A DNA stretch of 64,000 nt from Prorocentrum cordatum (GCA_963575745.1 CAUYUJ010016690.1:176044-240043), one strand, 5' to 3'; shown: positions 1 to 11,450, counted from the stretch's first letter. The notes: generated from the sequence alone by a model not told the origin. Program-made: numbers and translations.

Positions 1-34
<34 letters not shown>

Positions 35-35
35 A

Positions 36-71
<36 letters not shown>

Positions 72-200
72 GAGGAGGAGGAGGAGGAGGAGGAGGAGGA
101 AGAGGAGGAAGAGGAGGAAGAGGAGGAGGAGAGGAGGAGGAGGAGAGAATGAGGAGGGGAGGAGGAGGCGGAGGAGGAGGAGGAGAAGGAGGAGGAGGAC
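1..200. repeat. AGT then GGA microsatellite
   Basis: Pure AGT triplets run to about position 70, then imperfect GGA triplets to about 200. No coding signal; open frames here are only the translated repeat. Confidence 0.95.
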
Positions 201-384
201 ACCCTGTCCCAGAGACTGCCCTGGAGGCAGAAAGCAGCGAAGCACCTCCAGTCTGATGTTTGCTCCAGGCGTCAACCTTGCACGTCTGGATTTGTGGCCT
301 CAGCATCGGCCCATGGACCTTTTCTGGGTTACGTTATGACCAGAATTCCGAAGCGAAACTAGCCGCGCAACGCCAGCAATGGTG

Positions 385-620
385 CCCCAGAGGGATTGAC
401 GATTTTCAAAGCGTTTGGATACTACATCCTCGATCCTCGGTTGTTCTCTTACGACGTTCCACATTTTTTCATGACGTAGGCCACCAGGGGGTCGACCCAT
501 CACCCCCGGCCGTCTTTTCATTCCGAGATGTTTCTGACGGCCCCAGGGCCCGCATAGGGCCCCCAGATGCAAAGAACGGTCCAAAGGCTTCCTTCGCAGT
601 AGTTTTTTCAAGACACGAGG
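385..620 (-). repeat. Dispersed repeat family A, diverged inverted copy
   Basis: Read on the minus strand this matches, with many changes, the family A units seen at 1832, 9383, 15915, 16236 and 16862. Shared blocks are a TTTTTTCATG stretch and the CCCCAGGGCCCG block. The rest of 200-830 shows no gene I can support. Confidence 0.45.
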
Positions 621-865
621 GGGTCGAGCCTCGTTTCCCCAAGACCTGTCAAGGATTGACGACCAGACCTCTCCTGGGGTGCGCCCTGGCTAAGATTCCA
701 AGGCGAACCCAGCCGTGGCCACGAGGACGCCCAGAACGGGCCCAGTTCAGTTCAGAAGCCTTGCGTCCGGAGGGCGCGCGAGCAGGGTGAGGCAGTGAGC
801 AGCCAAATTGCTCATTAGAGAGGCATGCTGTATTGGCAACGGCTGCGTGTGTTAAACGCACAGAG

Positions 866-962
866 AGGAGGAGGGGGAGGAGGAGGAGGAGGGGGAGGAG
901 GGGGAGGAGGAGGAAGAGGAGGAGGAGGAGGAGGAGCAGGAGGAGGAGGAGGAGGTGGAGGA
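866..962. repeat. GGA microsatellite
   Basis: Imperfect GGA/GGGGGA triplets. Sequence on both sides (830-1830) is GC-rich and shows no supported exon. 1284-1345 is an inverted relative of 7625-7690, sharing the block around GACCGGAAGAGG. Confidence 0.9.
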
Positions 963-1489
963 GAGGAAGGGGCCCTGGACGCCCCAAAGCCGTGATCCTC
1001 GAGCCCCGTCGAGCCTCGATTCGGGGACTCGAGCCTCCCTTCGGCGGCGCGCCCCGGGGGGAGAGGCAGAGGGCGCGGGCCGCCTCGTACAGTGGAGACC
1101 CATGCCAAGAGGCACCCTGCTTGCCTCCCGGCACTTCGCCTCCGGGTTCCTGTCCAAGGCGTTCCTTTGCATGCACTTCGCTTTCAGCACCGCCTGATCC
1201 CGTTGCTTTGCCCTCTCTTGGCCTTGACGTGAGGCCCCGTATTCTTTCTTTTTTCCTTCCTCTGTTAATTCAAGCTGTGCGCGGCCCGCTTAGCTTCGAC
1301 CGGAAGAGGCGCGCTCTCGACCCGCGGATCAAAAAAAGTGTTTCTTGGATTTCGGTGGTTGGGCGATGGGAAGCGCTGCGCTCCCAGGCCAAGAATCCAT
1401 GGACGTCCTGGGGTCTCAGGGTTGGGCTTCTTGTGGGAGGTTTCTTGTGGACTGGCCTCCACTGGAAGGCTCTGAAGTCCCCTGGCCTT

Positions 1490-1575
1490 CTTCGGGTGTT
1501 GCTGAAGGTGCCCTGGCCCAAGGTGCCCCCAGGATCCCCAAGGAGGCCCCCACGGTCTCCAGAGCACCCCTCCCG
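1490..1575 (+). repeat. Dispersed repeat family C, copy 1
   Basis: Shares the block TGGCCCAAGGTGCCC, then AGGATC and CTCCAGAGCACCCC, with 40668-40762 and 46012-46080. Function unknown. Confidence 0.6.
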
Positions 1576-1831
1576 ATGCCCAGAGGGCCCAGGGGAAAAG
1601 CTACGTAGGTGGCTTCTCGGGCCAGGGACACCTCTCGCACCCCGCGACTTCTGAGCAGCCCTCTCAGCCAGCTCCGATGCCGCAGAGGGCGCCCCACAAG
1701 GCCCGAAGGGCTCCTCTCAGAAGCCCCCGCCGCCCTCCGAGGAGGCCTGCCCGCTCTCGCCTCCCCCATCGGCGCGCCGCCGAGCGAACCTCCTCTCGGA
1801 GGGGGCTCGATGTGAGCACTGCCCAGACCTC

Positions 1832-2000
1832 CTCGCGTTGTGAAGCAAATCGCGACGGGAGTGTTGTCGCTTTTTTCGGCCTCGGAGGTGCCTTCTGGGG
1901 CCTCGGGACCGTCAAACAGCAACTCAGGATGAACCCGGTCCCGGGGAAAGGGTCCGGACGTTGTGGAAAAAAACACGACGTCGGGGGTCTGGGCACGTCG
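1832..2000 (+). repeat. Dispersed repeat family A, copy
   Basis: Ordered blocks shared with the other copies: a T-rich TTTTTTCGGCCTC, a GGACCGTCAAA block, CAGGATGAA, a GGGGAAAGGGTC block and finally ACACGACGTCGG. No coding capacity; probably a short interspersed or MITE-type repeat. Confidence 0.65.
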
Positions 2001-2744
2001 CTTGGTCGGGCGTCGAGTGTCGCGTGGGCCTTTCGCCTTTCTTCGTGCTGCTCTTCTCAAGGTGCCTGCCTTGCCTTTTGTTCCAGGGCTCGTCTCGAGC
2101 ATGCTGCACGCGGAGACGTGCGGTCAGACGACGGCCAGTCGCCCCTCAATCTCACGCTGCAGACCAGCCACGTTGCTGTGATTTGCAGTGCTTGACGGGT
2201 CGGTGGAGCTCATCATCTTGTTTGCGTTATGGGGCGAGCAATAACGTCGTCTGGTCGGTCAAGGAGCCAATGACTTCGGCGAAGGACTCCGGGGTATTGG
2301 CGCTCCAGCATGCCAAAGCACGAGAAGTTGGGGCGCATACCCACCGAGCTCCTTGGCCGACCAAACGACGTGGTATACGGTCGGCAGCTTTGGCTTGGCG
2401 TGTCGCTCCACCAGTTCTGACCCAGCATTCTTCGGCGAGCGGAGCGACGCGCTATCCACTTGCAAGGCGTAGTGTGTCGCCCGGGCCGCCGCCGCGACAC
2501 GCTAAGCGACAGTTCTCGACATTCCCCGACCGTATCAACACGCTGGAGGTCTGGAGACGACAACGATCACGACCACGACCACGACCACGGCGACCCCGCG
2601 AAGACGACGGCATCGCTCGGTCATCGCCTCCCTGACCGAACGCTTCGCGACCAGGACTCCGAAGGGCAATCCAACCGGGGCGACCGAGGGCCTTCCTGGA
2701 GGCCCAAGGAGAGCAGACGTCATCTCGATCGTCAGTCGTCGGTC
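2000..2744. other. No supported gene
   Basis: GC-rich single-copy-looking sequence between a family A repeat and a GTC microsatellite. Both strands have open frames, but codon content looks unstructured and I recognise no motif. Confidence 0.5.
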
Positions 2745-2819
2745 GCCGCCGCCGCCGTCCTCGTCGTCACCCGTCAGTCGCCAATGGTTGTCGTTCGTCG
2801 TCGTCGTCGTCGTCAGTCG

Positions 2820-2873
<54 letters not shown>

Positions 2874-2937
2874 GTCGTCGTCGTCGTCGTCGTCGTCGTC
2901 AGTCGTCGTCAGTCGTCGTCGTCAGTCGTCGTCGTCA

Positions 2938-3009
<72 letters not shown>

Positions 3010-3012
3010 TGG
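2745..3012. repeat. CGT/GTC microsatellite
   Basis: About 260 bp of CGT triplets with interspersed AGTCGT variants. Very GC-rich unique sequence follows to 3375. Confidence 0.95.
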
Positions 3013-3375
3013 CGTCCTCCTCCTGTCTCGGCTCGCACGCCGAGCAGAAGACCGTGCACCGCTCCCCTCCTCGAGGACGGCGACGGCGCCGGCGACGACG
3101 ACGGCGGCGGCGGCGTCCCCCCCCCAGGCACCTGACCTTCTTCAGCGCCCGCGAGGGCTCGCCCAGGGAGCCCCCGCCAGGCGCCCCCCGGCCGCGGAGC
3201 CCGTGAGGGCGCCCCCGTCGGCCGCCGGGGGCGCGCCATCGGCGACGGCCGGCGCGGCGCCCTCGGGGGACAGCGGAGCTCCGTGGCGCGCGCCCGCGAG
3301 CGGCCCGGTGCGGTCTTCATGGGGAGGGCGGGGCACGCAACTCTGCCTCCTTGTCGCGCTTCGGCCCTGACAGCG

Positions 3376-3416
3376 AGGAGGAGGAGGAGGAGGAGGAGGA
3401 GGAGGAGGAGGAGGAG

Positions 3417-3451
<35 letters not shown>

Positions 3452-3472
3452 GGAGGAGGAGGAGGAGAACGA
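3376..3472. repeat. GGA microsatellite
   Basis: About 32 GGA triplets with a few GAA interruptions. Confidence 0.95.
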
Positions 3473-3479
3473 TGCGCGG

Positions 3480-4908
3480 CGAAGTGCAAGCCCGGGGGAA
3501 AGGGTCCAGATCGAGGTCCGCGGGGGCGTGACGTTGCAGGTCTGTGGATCGAGGATCGGGGGCCGAGGTTTTGGATGTCCTGCTCGTGGCGTCGCGAAGA
3601 AGTCGCCTTCCCTCCGCGGTGGAGGCGCCATGAGGTCAATGCTCGAGTCTCCACCGCTCCGCTGTCTTGCAGGCTCCGTCCCTGGGGCCACGCGTTCCTG
3701 ATGCCGTGGCTGTTCCTGCCCACCGCCTCGTGGATGTGAGCAGTCTTGTCGTGGTCGTGAAGTTGCTGCCCTCGATGGCTTACTCGGTGTCTGAGACCTG
3801 GATGTCCTCGGGGTAGACCGGGTGCATGTTGCTGGTGATGAAGATGTGGTCCAACTCTCGAGGTCTTTCAAGTCTGCGTTTAATCTGGTCATGTGGGCGA
3901 AGCCACCTTTGCCGGTATGCGACTCTGCAAATGCACATGTGCAACCAGCCCAGCAATGCAAACCTGCCAACTCACTGAATGCGTCAACACAGAAACGTCA
4001 CCACATAACGTCCACACTGCTTCATACGTGGAAGAAGGTCGAGTCTCGTGCATTTGGGCGGGAAGTGCATCACATCGCACCGTATGGACGCGTGCAGAAA
4101 CATGAGCACACACACAGCAAGGTGCAGCCTTTAGTTTAGCCGTGAGGTTGGAAGCATGGCCATCTAACCCAAATGTTGGGGCAGCCAGCACCCGCTCAGA
4201 TGGACCGTTGCAAGCCATGTCCTTGGCACCAGACGCGACGTATTCGCAGTGTTGGTGCCGTCAGGGTGGGTCTGATACTACTGGCAGACCTGCATCGCCC
4301 CCACCACGATGCCATTGTTAGTGCATGCGTATACGCATCCGTGTCCCACATCACGTCAGCTTCCTGGTTGATTGAGTTCGCAGATTACATGGCGGCGCCA
4401 AGCAGCTTGCATTTGTCGTGGCCGAACGTCGAGCTTGCAGGACCTCTGCTCCACAGAGCGATGCAGAACCTTATGCCCAGCCTCATAAACATAATGTTTG
4501 CGCTTCCATAGATTTCGCTAACCACCCCTTGGGTTCAGTTTGTGATTTGCTTCGCGTCGGTTTGGCCACCCAGCTACCCAGCCGTCTATCGAACCACGTG
4601 CTTGCCCTGCTACGGACCAGTCGATGTATATCTGCTGGCATGCCTGTTCTGCTTGTCTTACGGGCCCATCGTCTACAGCATGCATCTTGCCGACGTAAGT
4701 ACCATGCAGTATATGAGAAACCAATGTTCTGGTCTGAGCTGAGTTCTGGAGTTAGAATTTGCATGCCCCTGCTAGCTCCACTACCCAGGTAATTGCAAAC
4801 ATCTTGTATACATGCATGGGTTTTATGTGTATATATATATGTATATATGTGTATGTATCGGTGTCTTGTCCGAGTTGCATGTTGATTCGCATTTCGATGA
4901 GCATCTCC
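3480..4908. other. No supported gene
   Basis: Base composition drops to near 50 percent GC from about 3780 to 4900, unlike the flanks. No repeat structure, conserved motif or convincing exon was seen on either strand. A short TA/TG dinucleotide run lies at 4831-4858. Confidence 0.5.
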
Positions 4909-4909
4909 C

Positions 4910-5262
4910 GCGTGGCGACCACGTGACAACCCACGGGGCTAAGCAAGAAACAACGAACGTGACCATCACAGGAGAACCCGCCCGACAACTTACGGGATAG
5001 CTCACGGGACAACCCATGGGACAAGAAACATAACAACAACCATATACTTACGGAACAACCCGCAGGACAACCCGTGGGACAATCCGCTGTGCAACCCACG
5101 ATGCAACCCGTGGGTTAATCCACGGGACAACCGTGGGATAACCCACAAGACAAAAGACCACGACACAAACCAACGGGACAGCCACGGGACAACCGCGGGA
5201 CCACCGCGGGACAGCCCACATGACTGCCGCGCGACAAACCCGTGGGACAAGCACGACGAGGG
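4910..5262. repeat. Degenerate short tandem repeat (CACGGGACAACC type)
   Basis: A 10-14 bp degenerate unit close to ACGGGACAACCC recurs about 25 times with substitutions and small indels. It is purely repetitive; open frames in it are artefacts. Confidence 0.8.
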
Positions 5263-5729
5263 ACCGCCCAATTAGATGAGAGCTTTTTTGTCCGATTTGG
5301 CCCGGCCCTCGGCCTGTACATCGTCGCCCGCGCGATGTCGCCTCGGAAAGAAAACGATTCGCTGGCATCAGCTTGCTAGTGCAGCCACGCGCCCCCGCTC
5401 GCAGCCACGGGCGCGCACGGAGACGCCCCCCCCCCCCCCCCGCGGAACTGCCTCCCTGGCCTGTGGATACCGCCGCCACGCTTGTGATCGTATGTTCGAG
5501 GGCCTTTAGGATTGTAATTGATTTTGAAGTTGAATGTAGCATGCCTGTGGACTCTTGTCCTCAGGGCCCCATCGCTCAGTGCCCCAATCTTGAACCACCT
5601 GGTGAGTCGTCCTGCTCACCATCCCGCCTATAGCCCTTTTGGCTCTTTGTCACTCGGGCTCCCGTGCCCCCGCAGCGCTCTGTCCACCGGCACCTCCCCG
5701 AGGGCCGTCCCCAGCTCCGACCTCGCCAG

Positions 5730-8700
5730 ATGGGCCGCGTCTCGGACAGCGTGTCCTACAAGGTGAAGAACACCTTCGTGGAGTTCGGGCAGGCGGACGA
5801 GGTCGGCTACGAGCGGGTCCGCGCGCGCAGCGACGGCACCGAGCTGAACAGGGGCCTGCTGAGGGGCCCGCAGTCCCCGGAGGAGTTCGCCGAGTTCCAG
5901 GCCGCGCAAAAGGCGAGGGTCGTGGTGCCAGACACGCCCTCGCCCTTCCTGCACCCGTCCATACCCGAGCACCGCGGGGACATGCCGCTCCTGAGCCTCG
6001 CGGAGCCAGCCGCGGGGCACGAGGTCTCGGCCTTTGGAGACATCGGCCCCGAGGAGCTCTACGGGCCCGGCGGCGCCGAGTGCTTCGACGCGGGGGACCT
6101 ACCGGGCTTCTGCTACTTCCCCGTCCCGGGCATGTTCGACCCGAGCACGGGGGAGTTCTCTGCGGGCGGCTGGTACATGTCCGCCGACGGGATGGTGATG
6201 GCCCCCACGGGTCGGGGGGCAGAAGCTGTGCCCGCCGGCTGCCCCTGGCAGGGCCTGCCTCCTGGGCCCAGGGGCGGGGCACATGCCTCCCTGGCCAAGC
6301 CCAGGGGGGCGACTGCACCGCCCCTGGGCCCAGGAGAGGGCCCGACCCGGAGGCAGTGGCCGTGCACAGCCCTCGTCGCCCCAGCAGGGGCGCCCGGCGA
6401 GGCCGACGCGCTGGCGGCGGGCCTCGGAGGCCAGCCGCTGGAGGCCCTGCTGGAGGGCCAGGCGCCGGGCCTCCTGGGCGGGGTCCGAGCAGGCGGGGTC
6501 GGAGGATCGCGCCGCATCGCCGACGCATCGTCGATGCGGCTCGATGTGGAGCCCCAACTTCTCCACGCCGATGCATCGCCGATGCATCGCCGATGCATCG
6601 GCGATGCGGCGCGATCCTTCGGCCCCATCCACTCGGACCCCAGCTGGGAGGCCTCTGCAGGTGCACTTCGAGGACGCGCCGCAGGGCGCGGAGCTGCAGG
6701 CCCTGGCGGAGAGCGGCTGGGGCCCGGAGGGCGGCGTGCAGATGGAGGCCGGCCCCGCGGCCGAGGCGCCCTTCGGCGGCGGCTCCTCCGCGCAGGGGTG
6801 GGGCCCCGACGGGGGCGTGCAGGCGGAGGTCGGGGGCGGCCAAGAGTCGAGCAGCGGCGAAGCGTCCCGGCTTGCCCATGGGCCCACCCAAAAGAATGTT
6901 CCAAGGACCTCTCGTGGCCTGCACGGGATGTTCTTGCAGAAGATGTCTGGCTGGGACCGGCTCGCTGTCACTCTGAGAATCTGCCGTGGTAGGCCTATAG
7001 GACTGCCGGGACAGTCGGTCCCTGCTGGAAAGAGGGGGGTGGGTAGATATCATGGACGGAGCCATGAGATCTCCTCGGATGCCATGGCCCTCCTGCCTAT
7101 CTCAAGGCGTCCTCTGGCCTAATTACCCTGGTCCGCGCACGTGCCTCCGACAGTGACTTTTGCGGGCCCCCCTCGGGGACGCCCCCCTCTTGGACGCCCC
7201 CCGAGGAGGAGCAGGGCCAGGCAGCGCCGGCGGCGGAGGCCGCCGGAGGCGCCGAGGCGTGGAGGCAGGACGCGGCCCTGCAGGGCCCTGGCGACGGCAG
7301 GGCCTGGGGCAAGGGCGGCGGGCAGGCGGAGAAGGAGCCCGCCTCGCACGAGGACGGCGCCTGGGAGGAGGGCCGCGCCGGGCCGGCGTGGGGCCGCAAG
7401 GGCGGCCGAGGCCCCCGCAGGCAGGCGCAGGCCAACGGGGAGGGCTCGCCGCTGGGCGGCGCCCGCCGCCCCGAGAGCGGGCCGCCCGCGCCGCAGGGCG
7501 GCGGCGGCCGCGGCGCCGCCCGCAGCGAGGCCGTCGTGGAGAGCAGCGGCCCGCCTGCCAGCGGCAGCGCGCCGGCGGACGGGAGCTTCACCACGGTCAT
7601 GCTCCGCACTCGGCTGCCCTGATGCGCCCGTGCTGAAACGCAACACTTTTTGGTCTGCGGGTCGAGAGCGGGCCTCTTCCGGTTAAGAGCTAGGCGGGCC
7701 ACGCATAGCTCTAACTGGGGAGACAGAGCACAGGCGGGCGGGGCCTCAGGCGGCCGGAGGGCGGGGCGGGGTGCAGGCGGTGCCGAGGAGCTTGGTGTTG
7801 AAACGCAACACGTGCCGTCTTAAAAGCGTCCGTGTCAACACGCTGCGTGTTGGTTCGGCACGCGTTGGCCCATGTTTTGGCGGACGCGCCGCGCTGGACC
7901 TCTCCGGGTTCCGTCCACGCGTTTATTATAGCTCCGTATCGATACGCGACGTGTCGCGTGTGGCGTATCGGGGCAGCTAAGGCTCCGCAACATCCCGAAC
8001 AAGTACACTCGGGAGATGCTGGTGAAGCAGCTGAACTCGGAGTTCCGCGGGCGTTTCGACTTCGTCTATCCGTGGTGCCTGCGGCAGGCCCCGCCGCCGT
8101 GCCAGCGCAGCGCCGCAGCAGGGAGGGGGGGGCTTCGAGGCGAACATCCGCCCAGTTCGGCGCCCTGCCAGCGCCCTGTCGGAACTGGCGCGGTTCTTGA
8201 ACACCCCTTTCCTTGACCTCAGTCTCTTTTTCTTCCTCCTCCTTCTGCTTCCCCTTCCCTTCCTCTTCCGTCCACTTCCCCCATTCTGAAAGGAGCCTGG
8301 AGGCTTCTTTAGGGCGCCTTTCTGGCGACTCATCTTGGCGCTTTTGGGAGCCTCTTTGGGTCCTGCCGGGGACCTGTTTTGGGCTCGATGGCGGTCAGTG
8401 GTCGCTTTGGGCACGATGGTTCTAACAAGCTCTCCCAAAAAGGATCGGCTGAACCATCTTGTCTTCAGGCTTGGTGGATATTGGGGCCGTCTTGGAGCCC
8501 GCCTGAGACGGTCAGGGGTCGTCTCGTGGGGTCTTGGGCCCGTCTTGGCGCCATCTTGAGACTCTCATCGGAGATGTATTGGGGCAACCTGGAGACTTCC
8601 GGAGGCGATCTTAAGCCGAAGCGCCTCGGAGGCAGACATCAATCCTGACGTGTTGCTTCCTATTGTCGCCTCTTAGATCCTCGCTGGAGTCCTCTTTGAG

Positions 8701-10053
8701 CGTCTCCTCGAGTCTTCGTGGGGCCTCTTGGCCTTGGGGCGTCTTGGGGAGATCTCAAAGCCTTGAGGGCTTGTTGGGCTGTCTTTGGACAGTCGTGCGG
8801 CGCCTTGCAGCAGTTGGGCCATTCTTGGGCCGCCCTGGGGCCTTCGTGAGTCCGAAGAGGGCGCTGTAAACCAAGAGTAGGGGGGCGATTGCCAAACCAC
8901 GCTTGCGGCAGTAGGGGGGGCGGGGGCGCCCACGGAAAATTGCCGAAAGCCGACGCACTCTAACACCCCACCATCCGTGCAAGCATGGTGACGGACCTGC
9001 CCATCGACTTCAAGAACAGGTGTAACGTCGGATATGGCTTCATCAACTTCCGGACCAGCGACGCCTGTGAGGAGTTCGTTTCCAAGTTCAACGGCGTCGA
9101 CGTGCGCAAGTGCCTCCCGGGGCTGAACTCCCGGAAGGTCGCCGAGGTGACCCCCGCCCGCGTGCAGGGCCTGGACGAGAACGTGCGGCGCCTCCGGAAC
9201 GGGCCCGTGATGAACGAGCTGGCGCAGCACCCGGAGCTCGCAGCAGAACTCACGGCACAGCCACAGACTCTCGGAGCTCTGACAGGCTGTGCTCTCGCTG
9301 CGTTGTTTCTACTCGGGAGCCCGAGGACGCCGTTCCCTGGACGGCCGATTCGCCAGAGACTCCCCTCAGATCTGATGTTACGAAAAGCTCAGAGATCCAA
9401 CGCGTTGATGAACAAAAATCAAGATGGAGGATTTTCACTGTTTTCGGCGTCTGGAGACCCTCACCGGGCCCTGGGGCTGCAATACAAATGATTCAGGATG
9501 AAACCGGCCCTGGGGAAGGTTCGGGTCGGGACCCCGCATGGAAAAAATCACGACGTCGGATCTCTGGGAATGCAACAGAACAAAAACTCACCACTGGAGC
9601 CCTGGACCCCACCTTTCTGCGTCACCGTTCGAGCCGCATCGATCGGTGAGGGTCCCAGGGCCCGAAAGCGGGCGACAGTGTCTTGAGCGGAAAGATCTGG
9701 TACTCCCAGCTTGGAGGGAGCCTCGTGGTCCCAGGAGTGGATGCCGCTGCTGCTGGGCGAGGACTGATGGGCCTGTTTTCCACCACCACCACCATACATT
9801 TTAGGGGGGAATGAGGAGGAGGAGGAGGAGGAGGAGGAGGAGGCGGAGGAGGAGGAGGAGAGGAGGAGGAGGAGGAGGAGGAGGAGGAGGAGGAGGCCCC
9901 CTTCCCCTCCAACTTATGGTAGTGGTGGTGGAAAACAGGCCCATCAAGGACGGCGAGGAGCGGAAGTTCCCCATGCCCGACCAGCCCTGCCCGCCGATGA
10001 AGCCCCGGAGGCGCACCGGCCGCGAGGAGCACGGCGGCGGCCGCGCGTGGTGA
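5730..10053 (+). CDS. Mei2-like RNA-binding protein (C-terminal RRM), eight exons
   Basis: Model: 5730-6210, 6388-6482, 6661-6828, 7206-7600, 7982-8071, 8984-9233, 9735-9761, 9949-10053; about 536 aa. The N-terminus carries VKNTFVEF, a motif I associate with dinoflagellate RNA-binding proteins. Residues about 377-493 form a Mei2-type RRM: MLRNIPNKYTREML, then FDFVY, then LPIDFKNRCNVGYGFINF and an ARVQGL helix. The short exon at 9735 supplies the WMPLLL segment that follows the RRM in this family, and the last exon adds a basic C-terminus ending in TGA. Exons keep phase through GT, GC and GA donors with AG acceptors. The 8071/8984 junction leaves about five extra residues inside the RRM, and the 6828/7206 junction has alternatives, so both are uncertain. 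A GTGAGT at 5602 and CCCCCGCAG ending at 5672 suggest a 5' UTR intron. Mei2 proteins bind RNA in developmental control; the role here is inferred. Confidence 0.85.
6211..6387 (+). mobile_element. TIR-bearing intron 1 of the Mei2-like gene (introner-like)
   Basis: 177 bp, GT donor and CAG acceptor. The arms pair around CTCCTGGGCCCAGGGGCGG (6259-6277) with its exact complement at 6318-6336, and weaker pairing extends to both intron ends. The length is a multiple of three and stop-free, so retention would also keep frame; the splice call rests on the inverted repeat and on its similar size to two other introns of this gene. Confidence 0.6.
6483..6660 (+). mobile_element. TIR-bearing intron 2 of the Mei2-like gene (introner-like)
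   Basis: 178 bp, GTCCGAG donor and CTGCAG acceptor, phase 0. Inverted arms span 6480-6530 and 6591-6641: GGGGTCCGAG at the left edge matches CTCGGACCCC at the right edge, and GGATCGCGCCGCATCGCC matches its complement near the loop. The intron is almost entirely the hairpin element. Removing it joins two exons in frame that otherwise lie in different frames. Confidence 0.8.
7601..7981 (+). other. Intron 4 of the Mei2-like gene, flanked by an 8-bp direct repeat
   Basis: 381 bp with a GC donor and AAG acceptor. GCTCCGCA occurs at the 5' splice junction (7601-7608) and again just after the 3' junction (7982-7989), so splicing restores the conserved VMLRNIP segment of the RRM. Inside are two copies of TGAAACGCAACAC (7634 and 7801 regions). 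Confidence 0.8.
8072..8983 (+). other. Intron 5 of the Mei2-like gene, filled with CTTGGG-type repeat
   Basis: About 912 bp, GT donor and CAAG acceptor. From 8220 to 8870 it consists of the degenerate CTTGGGGCC/TCTTGG repeat also found at 19000-19880 (opposite orientation) and 59180-59960. Confidence 0.7.
9234..9734 (+). other. Intron 6 of the Mei2-like gene, with a family A repeat
   Basis: 501 bp. The best model uses a GA donor (GAG at 9234) and CCAG acceptor before GAG at 9735, so GAG is duplicated across the junction. A family A repeat occupies 9383-9575. Confidence 0.65.
9762..9948 (+). mobile_element. TIR-bearing intron 7 of the Mei2-like gene (introner-like)
   Basis: 187 bp. GATGGGCCTGTTTTCCACCA begins at 9766 and its complement ends at 9945; arms are about 31 bp with one or two mismatches. 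The loop is a GGA microsatellite. GAC is present at the donor (9762) and immediately after the acceptor (9949), like a 3-bp target duplication, and implies a GA donor. Excision joins WMPLLLGE to DGEERKFP in frame. Confidence 0.8.
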
Positions 10054-10065
10054 TGGCTCCAGGCC

Positions 10066-10700
10066 ATCCTGGAGGAGGAGGAGGAGGAGGAGGAGGAGGA
10101 GGAGGAGGAGGAGGAGGAGGAGGAGAGGAGGAGGAGGAGGGGGAGGGGGAGGAGGAGGAGGAGGAGGAGGAGGAGGAGGAGGAGGGGAGAGGAGGAGGAG
10201 GAGGGAGGAGGGGAGGAGGAGGAGGAGGAGAGGAGGAGGAGGAGGAGGAGGAGGAGGAGGGAGGAGGAGAGGAGGATGAGGAGGAGGAGGAGAGGAGGAG
10301 GAGGAGGAGGAGGAGGAGGAGGAGGAGGAGGAGGAAGGAGGCGGAGGAGGAGGAGGAGGAGGAGGGAGGAGGAGGAGGAGGAGGAGGGAGGAGGGAGGAG
10401 GAGGAGGAGGAGGAGGAGGAGGGAGGAGGAGGAGGAGGAGGAGGAGGAGGAGGAGGAGGAGGAGGAGGAGGGAGGAGGAGGGAGGGGGAGGAGGAGGAGG
10501 AGGAGGAGGAGGAGGAGGGAGGAGGAGGAGGAGGAGGGAGGAGGAGGAGGAGGAGGAGGAGGGAGGAGGGAGGAGGAGGAGGAGGAGAGGAGGGAGGAGG
10601 GGGAGGGAGGAGAGGAGGGAGGAGGAGGGGAGGAGAGGAGGAGGAGGGGGAGGGGAGGGGAGGAGGGGAGGAGGAGAGGAGGAGGAGGAGGAGGAAGAGG

Positions 10701-10745
<45 letters not shown>

Positions 10746-10776
10746 ATGATGAGGAGGCGGAGGAGGAGGAGGAGGA
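10066..10776. repeat. Long GGA microsatellite with a short GAT block
   Basis: About 700 bp of GGA triplets with GGGA interruptions, ending in a GAT/GGT block near 10704-10750. All open frames here are poly-Glu, Gly or Arg artefacts. Confidence 0.95.
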
Positions 10777-11450
10777 CCAGTGTAAACCCAAGAGTTATCA
10801 ACGATGTTGGCATAAACCCGGCCTCCAAGCTACCTCTTCATAGGCCCCATACAACGATTCATCTCCATCGAGGGAACTGCCTCGTTGGAAGACAACCGTT
10901 TGAAGACCCTGAAGCATGACAAAACTTTGTTATCGGGATTGCAACGCCACGGATCAACCTGACTGTTGCGTCTTGGCATTCCTGAATCGTGCCAGAACGC
11001 CTTTCCTGGGACATCACACCGCGAATCAACCTGACTGTTGCACCCGCAACATCCTGAATCCTTCCAAATTGCAATTTCTGCTAACTACGTTGTCGTGGAA
11101 ATCCGTGAAACTCTTGCATGTTGTTGTAAGCGAGTGTGTACGGCGCTCAGGCGAGAGCTACATTTTGAAAAGGAGCCGCCCTCAATCTGTGAAGCTCTTG
11201 CACATGTTTAAAGCGAATATGTGAGAATCACATTTTGAAATCCAGTCGACCTCAATCCGTGAACATCTTACAATGTTTCAGAAAGAATGTGCGCGGCGCT
11301 AAGGCGAGAGCAACATGTTGAAAACCACCCGCCCTCCACCTATGGAACTGTTGCCATTTTTCGCTTCAGAGTCATAATGGGCCAGGAAGTCTCAGGCGAA
11401 ACGCCCGGCCCGCCCCCAAAAAACTGGCCTCGGGGTGCGACAGGGAGAAA
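10777..11450 (+). mobile_element. Dispersed element family B, copy 1
   Basis: Begins CCAGTGTAAACCCAAGA directly after a GGA microsatellite and ends near GGCCTCGGGGTGCGACAGGG directly before another. It is collinear with 42599-43262. The 3' half (11102-11345) is a tandem repeat of about 84 bp units starting TCCGTGAAACTC, one shortened to 70 bp. No ORF; a non-autonomous element is likely. Confidence 0.75.

Noticed and set aside
9811-10919. Long open frames of poly-Glu, Gly, Arg, Leu, Ser or Pro in GGA/CTC tracts (also near 12.4, 20.9, 23.5, 40.8 and 47.1 kb)
   Set aside because: They are direct translations of trinucleotide repeats, open in several frames on both strands, with no unique coding sequence.
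11340-11365. Spliced-leader-like string near TTGCCATTTTTCGCTTCAG
   Set aside because: It differs from the dinoflagellate spliced leader at several positions and lies inside a family B element.
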